Shown here piece by piece: positions 1 through 8,477 of a stretch of 64,000 nt of DNA. The translations under genes were made by a program, and so were the position numbers. Under the pieces are notes generated by a model that saw nothing but the letters and a program-made list of their open reading frames with translations, did no database searches and had not been told where the DNA came from. Each line of letters starts with the position of its first letter. The first letter of the stretch is position 1. This stretch comes from Bacteroidia bacterium (GTDB taxonomy: Bacteria; Bacteroidota; Bacteroidia; Chitinophagales; Chitinophagaceae), in the NCBI GenBank assembly GCA_030429205.1, contig JAUICZ010000001.1:1664806-1728805 (forward strand). Direction: 5' to 3'.

Positions 1-675
1 ATGCCAGAGCATATTGATACAGAGCCGGGCAGGTGGTTGGTTGCCAATACAGAGGTGTTAATTGGTAAGGTGTCGAACATAAAGATCAACGAAGACGGTA
101 CAAGAATAGTAACACTGACTACGGGTGTATCAGAAAACGGAACGCTTACGGGCTTAGGCTTAGCATACGATTATTTTATACTGAGGTATGGCAGAGCAGA
201 ACGCTTGATGAAACGCGAAGATGTGCGGGCAAACATTCATGGTAGGGCTTGTGCAGATTTTGATGTGTTGGAAGAAGATATAGCTATCCCAGATGAGCTG
301 CACCCGGACAACCCGTTGGCCGATAAAGTATTTGTTGTGATACACGGGGCAGGCGCATACTCACATTATATGGAGCGCAACTTCTGGTGTGGTATTACCC
401 CGCCCATGAAGGTTGATTATGACGATTTTAAAAAATGCATTACCAGCGATGAGAATTATGAAATGGCGCTGGTGAACTCTTATGCAGAGCGCTCGGGTCT
501 GCCGCTAAAAAATGCTATGACTTTTATTACAGACAGAACCAGTGAGAAAATTGGTGCTATAAAAGGATCTCAAATAGCAGAGATACTGGACGACCCGCAA
601 CTGCTAAAAGAGCTGGGTATGCATTTACTACACACGGTAGCAGATTTTGTGCACGACCATGTAGCACAGAAGTAA
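1..675 (+). CDS. C-terminal part of a fold-type III PLP-dependent decarboxylase (5' end outside window)
   Basis: The protein matches the C-terminal beta-barrel half of alanine-racemase-fold decarboxylases such as diaminopimelate or carboxynorspermidine decarboxylase. It opens with EPGRWLVAN, the usual EPGR phosphate-binding turn. It then has RACADFDVL, which corresponds to the family's conserved G-CesxD segment, and HGAGAYSHYMERNFW, which corresponds to GAY...nFN. The N-terminal barrel with the PLP lysine is absent, so the ATG at position 1 is probably an internal Met and the gene starts upstream. The exact substrate cannot be told from this half. The family call is fairly secure; the specific enzyme is not. 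Confidence 0.7.
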   Translation: MPEHIDTEPGRWLVANTEVLIGKVSNIKINEDGTRIVTLTTGVSENGTLTGLGLAYDYFILRYGRAERLMKREDVRANIHGRACADFDVLEEDIAIPDELHPDNPLADKVFVVIHGAGAYSHYMERNFWCGITPPMKVDYDDFKKCITSDENYEMALVNSYAERSGLPLKNAMTFITDRTSEKIGAIKGSQIAEILDDPQLLKELGMHLLHTVADFVHDHVAQK

Positions 676-735
676 CTGAAAATCATTACCTGTAAGGTAA
701 CCTTCTTATTATTTCATTATTAATGAATGAGGATT

Positions 736-766
736 GGTATTGCAATTACTTTCAATAAGTAATACC
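736..766. other. Imperfect inverted repeat upstream of the 797 gene
   Basis: GGTATT (736-741) plus TACTT (747-751) pair with AAGTAATACC (757-766), giving a bulged dyad 30 bp before the next start codon. It could be a weak terminator of the preceding gene or an operator. There is no T-tract to decide between them. Confidence 0.25.
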
Positions 767-796
767 TTGTTGCTTGTACACCACTTATAACTAACT

Positions 797-3748
797 ATGA
801 AAAGTTACTTTCTATTCGCCGCGTTGTTGGCGTGCATTATCATTCCGAATAAATTACTGGCAGACGAAAAAGACGAGCAACCACCTAATGCGATTTACGC
901 GACCATTAAGCTGTATGAGCTTATTGAAGCAAGTTCTGCTAACAGCCCCGATTCTGTATTGTATCAGAAAAAAATAGAATTATTAAAACTGATCAAACAA
1001 TATTCAGGCGATAAGAAAGATTACCTAACGTTGATTTCGCAGTATGGTAATCTGTATAAGCTTGCGACCAACGTTTTAGAGAGTGACACCTCGGTCGAAA
1101 AAATAATTAAAGCATATAAATCGTTGAGTGAAACGCACAAAAAACTGCTTCCCGGAATTGGAGGGATCATCGCAGAAATAGATAAAATAGAAACAAACAG
1201 GAAACAGCTGACAGAGAAAGTAACAGCGATAAAAAAACACATTACAGTATTAGAAGAGCGTGAAGTAGTGGATATACATGTACCGTATATTAATACGGAC
1301 GCAAAAGAGCAGATCGTTATTCCTATCACCTCGTTGCTGCAAACATTGCAGGAAAAAGCTAAAGAAACAGTTGACGAGAATGCAAAGGGTCTGCAGGGGA
1401 TTATAAAACTTAAGGACAGCCTTCTAAACGAGTACAAACGTCTTAAACCGGATAAGAAAAATCTTTTCTTAAGGCAAGATCGTGCCCTTCAAAAAGCATT
1501 AGAAAGCCGTAATGCATTTTTTGCCGAAATACTGGAAAGCAATCATCGCATATCTGACGTAACGTACACACAAGTAGAAAATATCCATAACCTATATAGC
1601 TCGCCGCAGGGGTTGGCTTTAAAAATGCCTTCAGAAACAGAGGCCATCGACGCCATGGCTATATTTCTTGCCAAGCGGGTAAAACAAGAGGCGGTGCTTT
1701 GGTTTTTTGATGAGTTGAAAAAGAATGCAAGAATATATGAGGACCTGGATACGCTATTCCCAAACTGTATGAATCTATTGCGTAGTAATGAGCTTTATGA
1801 GTCGCCGGATTTAGGCAAAGCATGGCGATATGCTATAGCACAAGACTTTGTGTCCATGCCACAAAAAATTACCAAACTGCACTATGTAAGAAGTTTGTTT
1901 AAAGGAGAAAAAGGAAGGCAGATACTACCATATGTAGAAACAGGTATAAATGTAGCTGTAGCATTACAAAACAGATATACACTGAACGAAACACTGGATT
2001 ACCTGTATTTAAACAAGGTGACAACAGACACTAGTGCTGATAAGCTAAATGTGAATGACTTTGTGACGTTGCTCTATGCTGTAAAAGAAGAGATATATGT
2101 GATAAAGGGTGAACGTAAGCAATGGCTGGCACCTTCCGCAATCCTGAATATGGATGATGAAATGTTCATTACCATGCTGAGCCTGATAGACCTGAAGTAT
2201 GATAAAGTATTTACTAAGCTGCTCAGCAAAACAAATCAAGAGTTTAGTTTCAATAGCCAGAGAGTGGATGATCTCAAAGTATGGGTTGCTAACATATTAT
2301 TGAACATCAAGAAACTGGAGGCCATATATTATGAGACAGAAAGCCTGATAAAAGAGCAGGGAACTGACATTTCTGAAATTAATTACAATGTATGGGCATA
2401 TACCAACAGGATCATTAATGTATTGCAGGATACAACCATCATAAAGATCAATAATAAAAAAGTACTGGAAGGGTTACAGATACTAAGTGACGTGATTAGT
2501 ATTTACGAGGCTATAGACAAGAAAGATTATGTGTCAGCAGTCGACAAAAGTTTTGACCTTGCATTTTACTTCTTCGAACAAAAGAATCACCAGCCAGTAG
2601 ATTTAGAATACCTGTCGTGGGCATACTCGCACACTAAGCAAATAAAAAAATACAACTACAAGGCTGGTCTGGGACACTGGGATAAAGATAAAATAGACAC
2701 AAAGAAAGAAGAGGTAATAAAGAGCCTGTCGGCAGGTGATATTTGCTTTGAAGAGTCTATCAAGAGTGGTAATCTGCTGTATAAAGATAAAAAGGGTAAT
2801 TGTGTTACTTACGATAAGAAGTACGAAAAGCTAAGATCGTATGCAGCAGTAGATATTACTAAACTGAGTAGTGAGATTACGAGGTTAAACAAATTATATA
2901 AAGCAAAAAGTTTTACAGATGATGAGATGGAAGGCACGGTAAAAGACCTGCGTGGAGCATTTGATATACCAGAGGTAAATGCAAAGCTTTCATTAAAGTT
3001 AGAGCGAATTATGAGCAGAACTAATGGTGATTATACGGATGCTGATTTTTGGGGCTTAGATTCCATGCGTTTTGTAAAGGTGCAGAAGTTGGTATCCAGA
3101 ACTACATTGTTTCTTACAGAAGTATCTGATGCTAAAAACAGCCAGGACTTAAGTAGTGTGGTAGAGAAGTTTGCTTTACCGCCTGCCAGCTATAAGATCA
3201 AAAGAGCATCTATGCATAGTTGGTTCATCAATGCATATGTTGGTCCGTATATAGGGTATGAGTTTTTGAAAGTACCGCAGCAGTTCTCTGACACGGGTTT
3301 GCCCAAGCATAATGGTATGGTTTATGGTTTAAGTGCACCTATAGGTATAACCTACTCGTTTCCTTCAAGACGTCATAAAGCCAGCAACAAATTTCAGCAG
3401 GCGATGAATAAAAAGGGCGAAATAATATACCTGGGTAGCAACCCATGGAGCATCACCCTTAGCGTGGTAGATATAGGTGCTGTAGTATCGTACAGGTTGG
3501 GTAATACCACAGATATATTGCCGCATGAGTTTAAATGGGAGCAGTTTGTTAGCCCCGGTCTGCATGTAGCAAAGTCTTTCTTTAATACGCCACTGGTGTT
3601 TAGTGCCAGTTGTGTTTACACACCACTGATAAGAAATGTGAAAGATGTAGACAGACAATATAATGCACTGAGGATACAAGCTGGTTTATTCTTCGATATA
3701 CCGATATATAAACTGGGGGCAAAAGGACGCTTTGCAAATCTTGATTAA
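797..3748 (+). CDS. Large exported protein of unknown function with barrel-like C terminus
   Basis: 983 residues. An N-terminal signal peptide (MKSYF..., cleavage near the ALLADEK-like region at about residue 23) shows export. Residues 30-780 are highly charged and look largely alpha-helical, with Lys/Glu-rich coiled-coil stretches. From about residue 805 the composition changes to alternating aromatic/hydrophobic strands (AYVGPYIGYEF, YGLSAPIGITYSF, NPWSITLSVVD, FSASCVYTP), resembling an outer-membrane barrel or a beta-rich anchor. No family was recognised. It stands alone, and a strong hairpin terminator directly follows the stop codon. A cell-envelope role is inferred only from the signal peptide and C-terminal pattern. 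Confidence 0.6.
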   Translation: MKSYFLFAALLACIIIPNKLLADEKDEQPPNAIYATIKLYELIEASSANSPDSVLYQKKIELLKLIKQYSGDKKDYLTLISQYGNLYKLATNVLESDTSVEKIIKAYKSLSETHKKLLPGIGGIIAEIDKIETNRKQLTEKVTAIKKHITVLEEREVVDIHVPYINTDAKEQIVIPITSLLQTLQEKAKETVDENAKGLQGIIKLKDSLLNEYKRLKPDKKNLFLRQDRALQKALESRNAFFAEILESNHRISDVTYTQVENIHNLYSSPQGLALKMPSETEAIDAMAIFLAKRVKQEAVLWFFDELKKNARIYEDLDTLFPNCMNLLRSNELYESPDLGKAWRYAIAQDFVSMPQKITKLHYVRSLFKGEKGRQILPYVETGINVAVALQNRYTLNETLDYLYLNKVTTDTSADKLNVNDFVTLLYAVKEEIYVIKGERKQWLAPSAILNMDDEMFITMLSLIDLKYDKVFTKLLSKTNQEFSFNSQRVDDLKVWVANILLNIKKLEAIYYETESLIKEQGTDISEINYNVWAYTNRIINVLQDTTIIKINNKKVLEGLQILSDVISIYEAIDKKDYVSAVDKSFDLAFYFFEQKNHQPVDLEYLSWAYSHTKQIKKYNYKAGLGHWDKDKIDTKKEEVIKSLSAGDICFEESIKSGNLLYKDKKGNCVTYDKKYEKLRSYAAVDITKLSSEITRLNKLYKAKSFTDDEMEGTVKDLRGAFDIPEVNAKLSLKLERIMSRTNGDYTDADFWGLDSMRFVKVQKLVSRTTLFLTEVSDAKNSQDLSSVVEKFALPPASYKIKRASMHSWFINAYVGPYIGYEFLKVPQQFSDTGLPKHNGMVYGLSAPIGITYSFPSRRHKASNKFQQAMNKKGEIIYLGSNPWSITLSVVDIGAVVSYRLGNTTDILPHEFKWEQFVSPGLHVAKSFFNTPLVFSASCVYTPLIRNVKDVDRQYNALRIQAGLFFDIPIYKLGAKGRFANLD

Positions 3749-3750
3749 AA

Positions 3751-3780
3751 AAAATACCAATCTTACGGGATTGGTATTTT
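3751..3780 (+). terminator. Intrinsic terminator after the 983-residue gene
   Basis: A perfect 12-bp inverted repeat (AAAATACCAATC / GATTGGTATTTT, 6-nt loop TTACGG) begins 2 nt after the stop codon and is followed by CTTTTC. The A/T ends allow function in both directions toward the convergent gene. Confidence 0.85.
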
Positions 3781-3786
3781 CTTTTC

Positions 3787-3853
3787 AGGTAAACTTGGGT
3801 GTCTATATAACTATTAAGAAAGTCAGTTTGTTATAAAGGTTGGGTGTTTACCT
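3787..3853. repeat. Short nested repeats between convergent genes
   Basis: AGGTAAAC (3787-3794) and GTTTACCT (3846-3853) form an inverted pair. TTGGGTGT occurs directly repeated at 3795-3802 and 3840-3847. No function is apparent. Confidence 0.3.
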
Positions 3854-3893
3854 ATAATAAATTTAAAATATAAACTGCGGATTAAAGAAAAGG

Positions 3894-4622
3894 CTATTTA
3901 ATAGCTATAACAGGCGCACCTTCTTTGTGTAATTGCTTGATGGTGCTGAGCAGTTGTTTAGACTCTTTGCTATTAAATACGTACTGCATAGTAGGGAAAT
4001 ACTCAATAGAACCATCCTCTTTAGCAAAGCCATCGTACTTGGTAATATAATGTATGGGCGTTTGTAAAGATTTTTCGTACAGGCTTTTATCAGCCTCAAC
4101 AGTTGTTAGCTCTTTTGTATCGGGGTTGGCGGCTTGCATATTACCTTCCAGCAGTACAAACATGTGGCTGTAGTTATAAGGGCTTATCTTAGGTTCTGCC
4201 CATTTATACTTTTTACCGTCGTTAAATACAATCTCGTAGTAACTATGGTTTGCGGTACCTGTAGTGTTCGATCCTGCAACAAAACATTTTAAATATGTTT
4301 TACCCTGCTCGCGTACCGCCCACCAGTACCAAATGTTTTTGCCCAGCCCTGTATTGTCGGGCAGCTCCCTCATAAATACTTTACCGATGGCAATTTTAGC
4401 CAGCGAGTCGTATTGTTTTTTAAGCTTATCTACATTTTGAGATTGTCCCGAAATGGGGTTCGCATCGAAGAAGTATGTTTTTACATGTGTTAGCCCGGAC
4501 TCTGCTGATTTTTCTACCGGCGCATATATCGACCATACCAGTGTATCATCGCTATCTGCGATGGAACTAGCTGATATAAAGCAGCTTACAGCCATGATTA
4601 TGAATATCCGTAACATATGCAT
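3894..4622 (-). CDS. Exported protein of unknown function
   Basis: 242 residues with an N-terminal hydrophobic signal segment (about residues 4-22, ending near ASSIADS). The mature part has no motif I recognise. It contains several short beta-like segments rich in Tyr/Trp (IWYWWAVREQGKTYLKCF, YYEIVFNDGKKYKWAEP). It sits alone on the minus strand, convergent with the upstream 983-residue gene. Its promoter region carries 22-bp tandem repeats (4649-4703). The start at 4622 places the signal peptide directly at the N terminus. Function unknown. Confidence 0.65.
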   Translation of the reverse strand: MHMLRIFIIMAVSCFISASSIADSDDTLVWSIYAPVEKSAESGLTHVKTYFFDANPISGQSQNVDKLKKQYDSLAKIAIGKVFMRELPDNTGLGKNIWYWWAVREQGKTYLKCFVAGSNTTGTANHSYYEIVFNDGKKYKWAEPKISPYNYSHMFVLLEGNMQAANPDTKELTTVEADKSLYEKSLQTPIHYITKYDGFAKEDGSIEYFPTMQYVFNSKESKQLLSTIKQLHKEGAPVIAIK

Positions 4623-4648
4623 CTACTACGAATATACGCAATGTTAAG

Positions 4649-4703
4649 TTAATGTTACGTCATTATTACCTTAATGTTACGTGAATATTACTTTAATGTT
4701 ACC
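4649..4703. repeat. 22-bp tandem direct repeats in the promoter region of the 3894-4622 gene
   Basis: Two full units (4649-4670 and 4671-4692) share TTAATGTTACGT and a degenerate TATTAC tail. A third partial unit starts at 4693 with TTAATGTTACC. The 22-bp period is about two helical turns. The array lies 27-80 bp upstream of the minus-strand start at 4622, so it may be a regulator-binding array. That role is an inference. Confidence 0.55.
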
Positions 4704-4739
4704 AAGTTAACAAATGTAAAATACACACATGCTTATTTA

Positions 4740-6589
4740 TTAGTGTTTTACAAATTTAAAATGCTTGTATGTGTCAATGTTAATTAACATTAGAAAGTAG
4801 GTGTCATTAGGTAACATTGACACATTTATGGTGTTCTGCTGTAGTTTTTGTCTTGTTACCAGCTGCCCCATGCTATTGTATATTCTTACCTCTGTATTGT
4901 CTTCCACACCTTTAAAGTGCAACTCATCTTTGGTAGGGGTGGGGTAAAAAGTAGTATTATGGTCGTTGTGTATGTCAGTAATAGATACTGTGGTCTTGTT
5001 ATCAAATATGCTTAAGTACAAATGAGCATCGTTACCAACACGCGGATGAATAAGGCCTCTTTTTAAACTGTAAAACCCATTGGCGTTCATATTGGCTTGA
5101 GTAGTATTTTCTTTGCTCCATTTATCACTGCCTTTATGTGTAATAGAAGCATAAGCACTGTTTCGATCAAAATGGTTTACCTCATTAACAGGCTTCCACA
5201 TCAGTTCAAACTCCATGCTGTCTGGTCCGGGGCTGGATAAAGAAAAATCTGTAGCCCAGGATACGTTTATCATTGGTTGGGACAATGACATATTATACCC
5301 TTCATTGCCGTATTCTCTAACTTCATCTACAGCAGCTATAGGTATCCATTCTACCAGAGATGAATAGTTGGTTACTTTAACGGGAGTGTAGTGTTGAAAA
5401 GTGCCTACGGGGTAAAGTGATGACTGGCCGCTATATAGACGAATGTTTAATGCTCCTAAATGGGTATATCCACCAATGACTGTATCCATTGTAATGATGT
5501 AACTATCTTCTGACCCGCCAACAATCAGGCCTTTGCTGTTAGTATTATTTTTAGATATACTAATGTCGTGAATGAATAGGTACACTTTACCCATCTGTAA
5601 AGAAAGAGTGTCTGATATAACAACAGGTCCGCCTAGTTGTGCAACAGCATTTCTGGAACCCATATTGATGACCAGATTTTTTAATTCTGTATCATAATTG
5701 CTGAATTTTATTACATCTGTTATACTACTGTCAGAGTTGATAATAAAACTGGAAACACCTCTTTTACCGGTAACTATCCAAGAATAAGTGAACATGCCTG
5801 TGATATCTCCGGTAGGTTCTATAGTAATATCATACCCGTTCATGTCCAACTTCCCTCTTATTGCCAAAAAGTTGCCGTGGAGGTGAAGGTCTTCTGATAA
5901 GCGGACATCTCCGTATGTGTTGAGTTCAATGTTTTTATATTTTATTCCATGTGTTAGTTCTACACCTGTACTTGTTGAAAATACATTTGAATATTGTACA
6001 GTATGCGGGCGCGAAAAATCGAAAATAGCAGTACTTGCGGCAGGTACATCAAATGCTCCTTCAATAACTACTAATGTTGCATTACTGTCTAAGGTTAATG
6101 TCCCTGCATCAAAACGGTATGTACTGTCCTGTAGGTATAGGTAGTCTTTTATTTTGATGGATGTATTGCTTTTGTGTTGTATCAAACCTGTACATTCTAA
6201 CCTGTCAGCAAAAATATCTCCTTCAAAATCTATAGTAACCCTCCCTTTATGGAAAGACGTCTTTGTTTCAATACTCCTGTGCCGTTAAAGAGGCATGGCG
6301 TTAACTCCATACGGTAAGCCATAGGGCCTGTAAAAGTATCTATTAAACTGCCGTCAATTTCAAGACTTGCGGAGTTGTGAGCGACCCTGATATCTGTATC
6401 CATCCATACGGTAATACCGTTCGGGATAACGATGGTATCTCCTGCTGTAATAACACTGTCGGGGGCCAAGCCTCCCCACGTGGTACTATTGGTGTAAAAC
6501 CCGGTTGTAACTGCCTGGTATTTGGCTGCACGAGCACCAGTACAATAGAGTACTAAACAAGTTAATATAGCGATAGGAAGTTTCTTCAA
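4740..6589 (-). pseudogene. T9SS-sorted surface protein split by a frameshift (paralog of the next gene upstream)
   Basis: Two minus-strand reading frames together match the intact neighbour at 6594-8357 end to end. The 5' part (6589-6230, 119 codons) supplies the signal peptide and the segment with TTWGGLAPDSVITAGDTI. The 3' part is open from about 6285 down to 4740 and supplies the beta-rich body and a T9SS type A sorting domain (FYPTPTKDELHFKG ... FKFVKH). In the overlap the second frame continues sensibly (GRVTIDFEGDIF), so the shift lies roughly between 6235 and 6285. The 3' frame has only a TTG (6185) as possible start. Either a decayed gene or a sequence error; no long homopolymer is present. 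Confidence 0.75.
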
Positions 6590-6593
6590 TAGT

Positions 6594-8357
6594 TTACTCT
6601 TTTAAAAATTTAAAATGATGGGTTGTTTTATTGCTTTCTACTTTTAAATAATACAAACCAGAAGAAAGATTGCTGATGTTTATACCGGCATTATTTATAA
6701 GCTCTGTTGATATTAATTGCCCTGCAGTGTTATATATGTAACTCTTTACAGGATATTCTATACCCGTAAGACGCAATACATCTTTGGCAGGGTTGGGGTA
6801 AATACTAATGTTGTCGTCTTGTACTACGTGTGCGACACTAACCGTATTTACATCAAAGACAGTGAAGAAACCATCATCTTTTATGTTATCTCTCTTTAAA
6901 GCATAGCTGTTTGCAAAAGCATTGGTTGCAGCAGCAGCAGTATGTTTATCCCAGGCATGCCCGTTGAGCATGGTGATGTATGCCTTGCTTCTATCAAAAC
7001 CATTTGCTTCTATGTTGTTTGGCCATATTACTTCCAGCTCTACATCTGTGCTGCCCAGAGTGTTTTCCAGATGCCAAGTGTGCCTCACACATGGTTGTGT
7101 TGCAGATATGTAAGAGCCCGAGTTCCCGAAGTCTCTTACGTCGGTAAGCACATTCATTTTAATGCCATTGTGCACAGTGTTATTTTTAGACGTAATGTTG
7201 ATTGGTGTATAATCTGTAATAGTGCCAATAGGGAAGGCTTTAGACTGGTTGCTGCCTATATCTTGAATCAACCCGCCTAAGCCGTCTGTAACTACATAGC
7301 TGAAAGGCCCTGCATTTTTTATAGTGGCACCGGCTACTAAAGACAAGTCGTGGTCTATCACGTCAACTTTTCCTGATTGCAGGTCGAGGTTGAGCGCTAC
7401 ACGTAAGTCGCTACCCAGAGATACCAGCCCGTTACCACTAGTGGTATTAATAATGAGGTTTCTCAATGTGTTTGCACCGGTGGCAAAAGTAAGGCTGCCG
7501 GTTAGTCCGTTACTTGTCGTCACCTCAATGTCTGATGACGAAGCAGATGAGATTTTTCCGTTAGAGGTATTTAAGTCGCCGTTAGTAGAAAACCTCAGGT
7601 TGTTGTTGTTTAAATTAAGTATACCCGACCTGAGTGTTAATACACCTGATGATATATCAAGATCTTGCGCAAGTTTTACCATATCCGTGCCACCAACATC
7701 TATTGTAATATTTAGCGGGCCATTTAGTTCTATATCTGTTGTCGTATTAGCCGCACCCGGAGTATAAATAAGTTCTCCGCACCCGGCTATTTTGATGATG
7801 CCTGTTGCACCTTCGCTTAACGATCCGCCACGCATATATATGGTAGAGGTTGGTTGGTTGATCTCCAGTGTGGTAACCCCGCCGCATACCAACGGCCCGG
7901 AAACATGTAAAGAGGTGATTGCTTTTAAAATATTACCACCTGAAAAAGCCACAGTGTCTGCATGTACTTTGTAGAAAGAGAGGGGTTTTGTGCCTGCTAT
8001 GTTTACTGTGTGTTGGGTATTTATGTACAAGCTATCGAAGTTGACAACATCTCCCATACCATAAAATGCAGCACCCTTAATAGCGATATACTTTGGGGTA
8101 GCGCCACTTAATATAGTGCCATCTAAAACCAATGCCGCATCAGGATGGTTTAGTGTGATGTCATTATGAATGGTTACTTGTGTGCCGGCTGCAATGTGTA
8201 TTGTATCGGCTGTGGTGATGTTTGTGGGTGGAACTATGCCGCCTAGCCATGTGGCGCCAACATGAAAATTGCCATTAGCAATAGATTTATAAGTAGTTGC
8301 TTTTGTTTGCAGGCTTAAGAGTAGTGTTATTAAGATCAGTAGGTACTTGTTATGCAT
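6594..8357 (-). CDS. T9SS-sorted cell-surface beta-repeat protein
   Basis: 587 residues. An N-terminal signal peptide (LLILITLLLSLQTKA) is followed by a long Gly/Asn/Thr-rich region with repeated short beta-strand patterns (LVLDGTIL, LNLNNNNLRFSTNGDL), consistent with a beta-helical or adhesin-like fold. The last about 75 residues are a T9SS type A sorting domain (ISIYPNPAKDVLRLTG, NISNLSSGLYYLKV, HHFKFLKE). The product is therefore expected at the cell surface via the type IX system. It precedes the frameshifted paralog by 4 bp and was probably co-transcribed with it. Binding partner or substrate unknown. Confidence 0.8.
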   Translation of the reverse strand: MHNKYLLILITLLLSLQTKATTYKSIANGNFHVGATWLGGIVPPTNITTADTIHIAAGTQVTIHNDITLNHPDAALVLDGTILSGATPKYIAIKGAAFYGMGDVVNFDSLYINTQHTVNIAGTKPLSFYKVHADTVAFSGGNILKAITSLHVSGPLVCGGVTTLEINQPTSTIYMRGGSLSEGATGIIKIAGCGELIYTPGAANTTTDIELNGPLNITIDVGGTDMVKLAQDLDISSGVLTLRSGILNLNNNNLRFSTNGDLNTSNGKISSASSSDIEVTTSNGLTGSLTFATGANTLRNLIINTTSGNGLVSLGSDLRVALNLDLQSGKVDVIDHDLSLVAGATIKNAGPFSYVVTDGLGGLIQDIGSNQSKAFPIGTITDYTPINITSKNNTVHNGIKMNVLTDVRDFGNSGSYISATQPCVRHTWHLENTLGSTDVELEVIWPNNIEANGFDRSKAYITMLNGHAWDKHTAAAATNAFANSYALKRDNIKDDGFFTVFDVNTVSVAHVVQDDNISIYPNPAKDVLRLTGIEYPVKSYIYNTAGQLISTELINNAGINISNLSSGLYYLKVESNKTTHHFKFLKE

Positions 8358-8477
8358 ACAGTAATATTTTTATTTAAAGTTACATATAAAATAGACGCAG
8401 CCCCACCCGGGTTTGTTAAAGATATAATGGCATGAACTTTTTGCACTGGTAGCCCATATTTACTATTTTGAGTGGTT

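Noticed and set aside
7324-7767. Plus-strand ORF of 147 codons opposite the T9SS surface gene
   Set aside because: Lies wholly within the strongly supported minus-strand gene, is Ser/Pro/Val-rich without motifs, and is a typical shadow of repetitive coding sequence.
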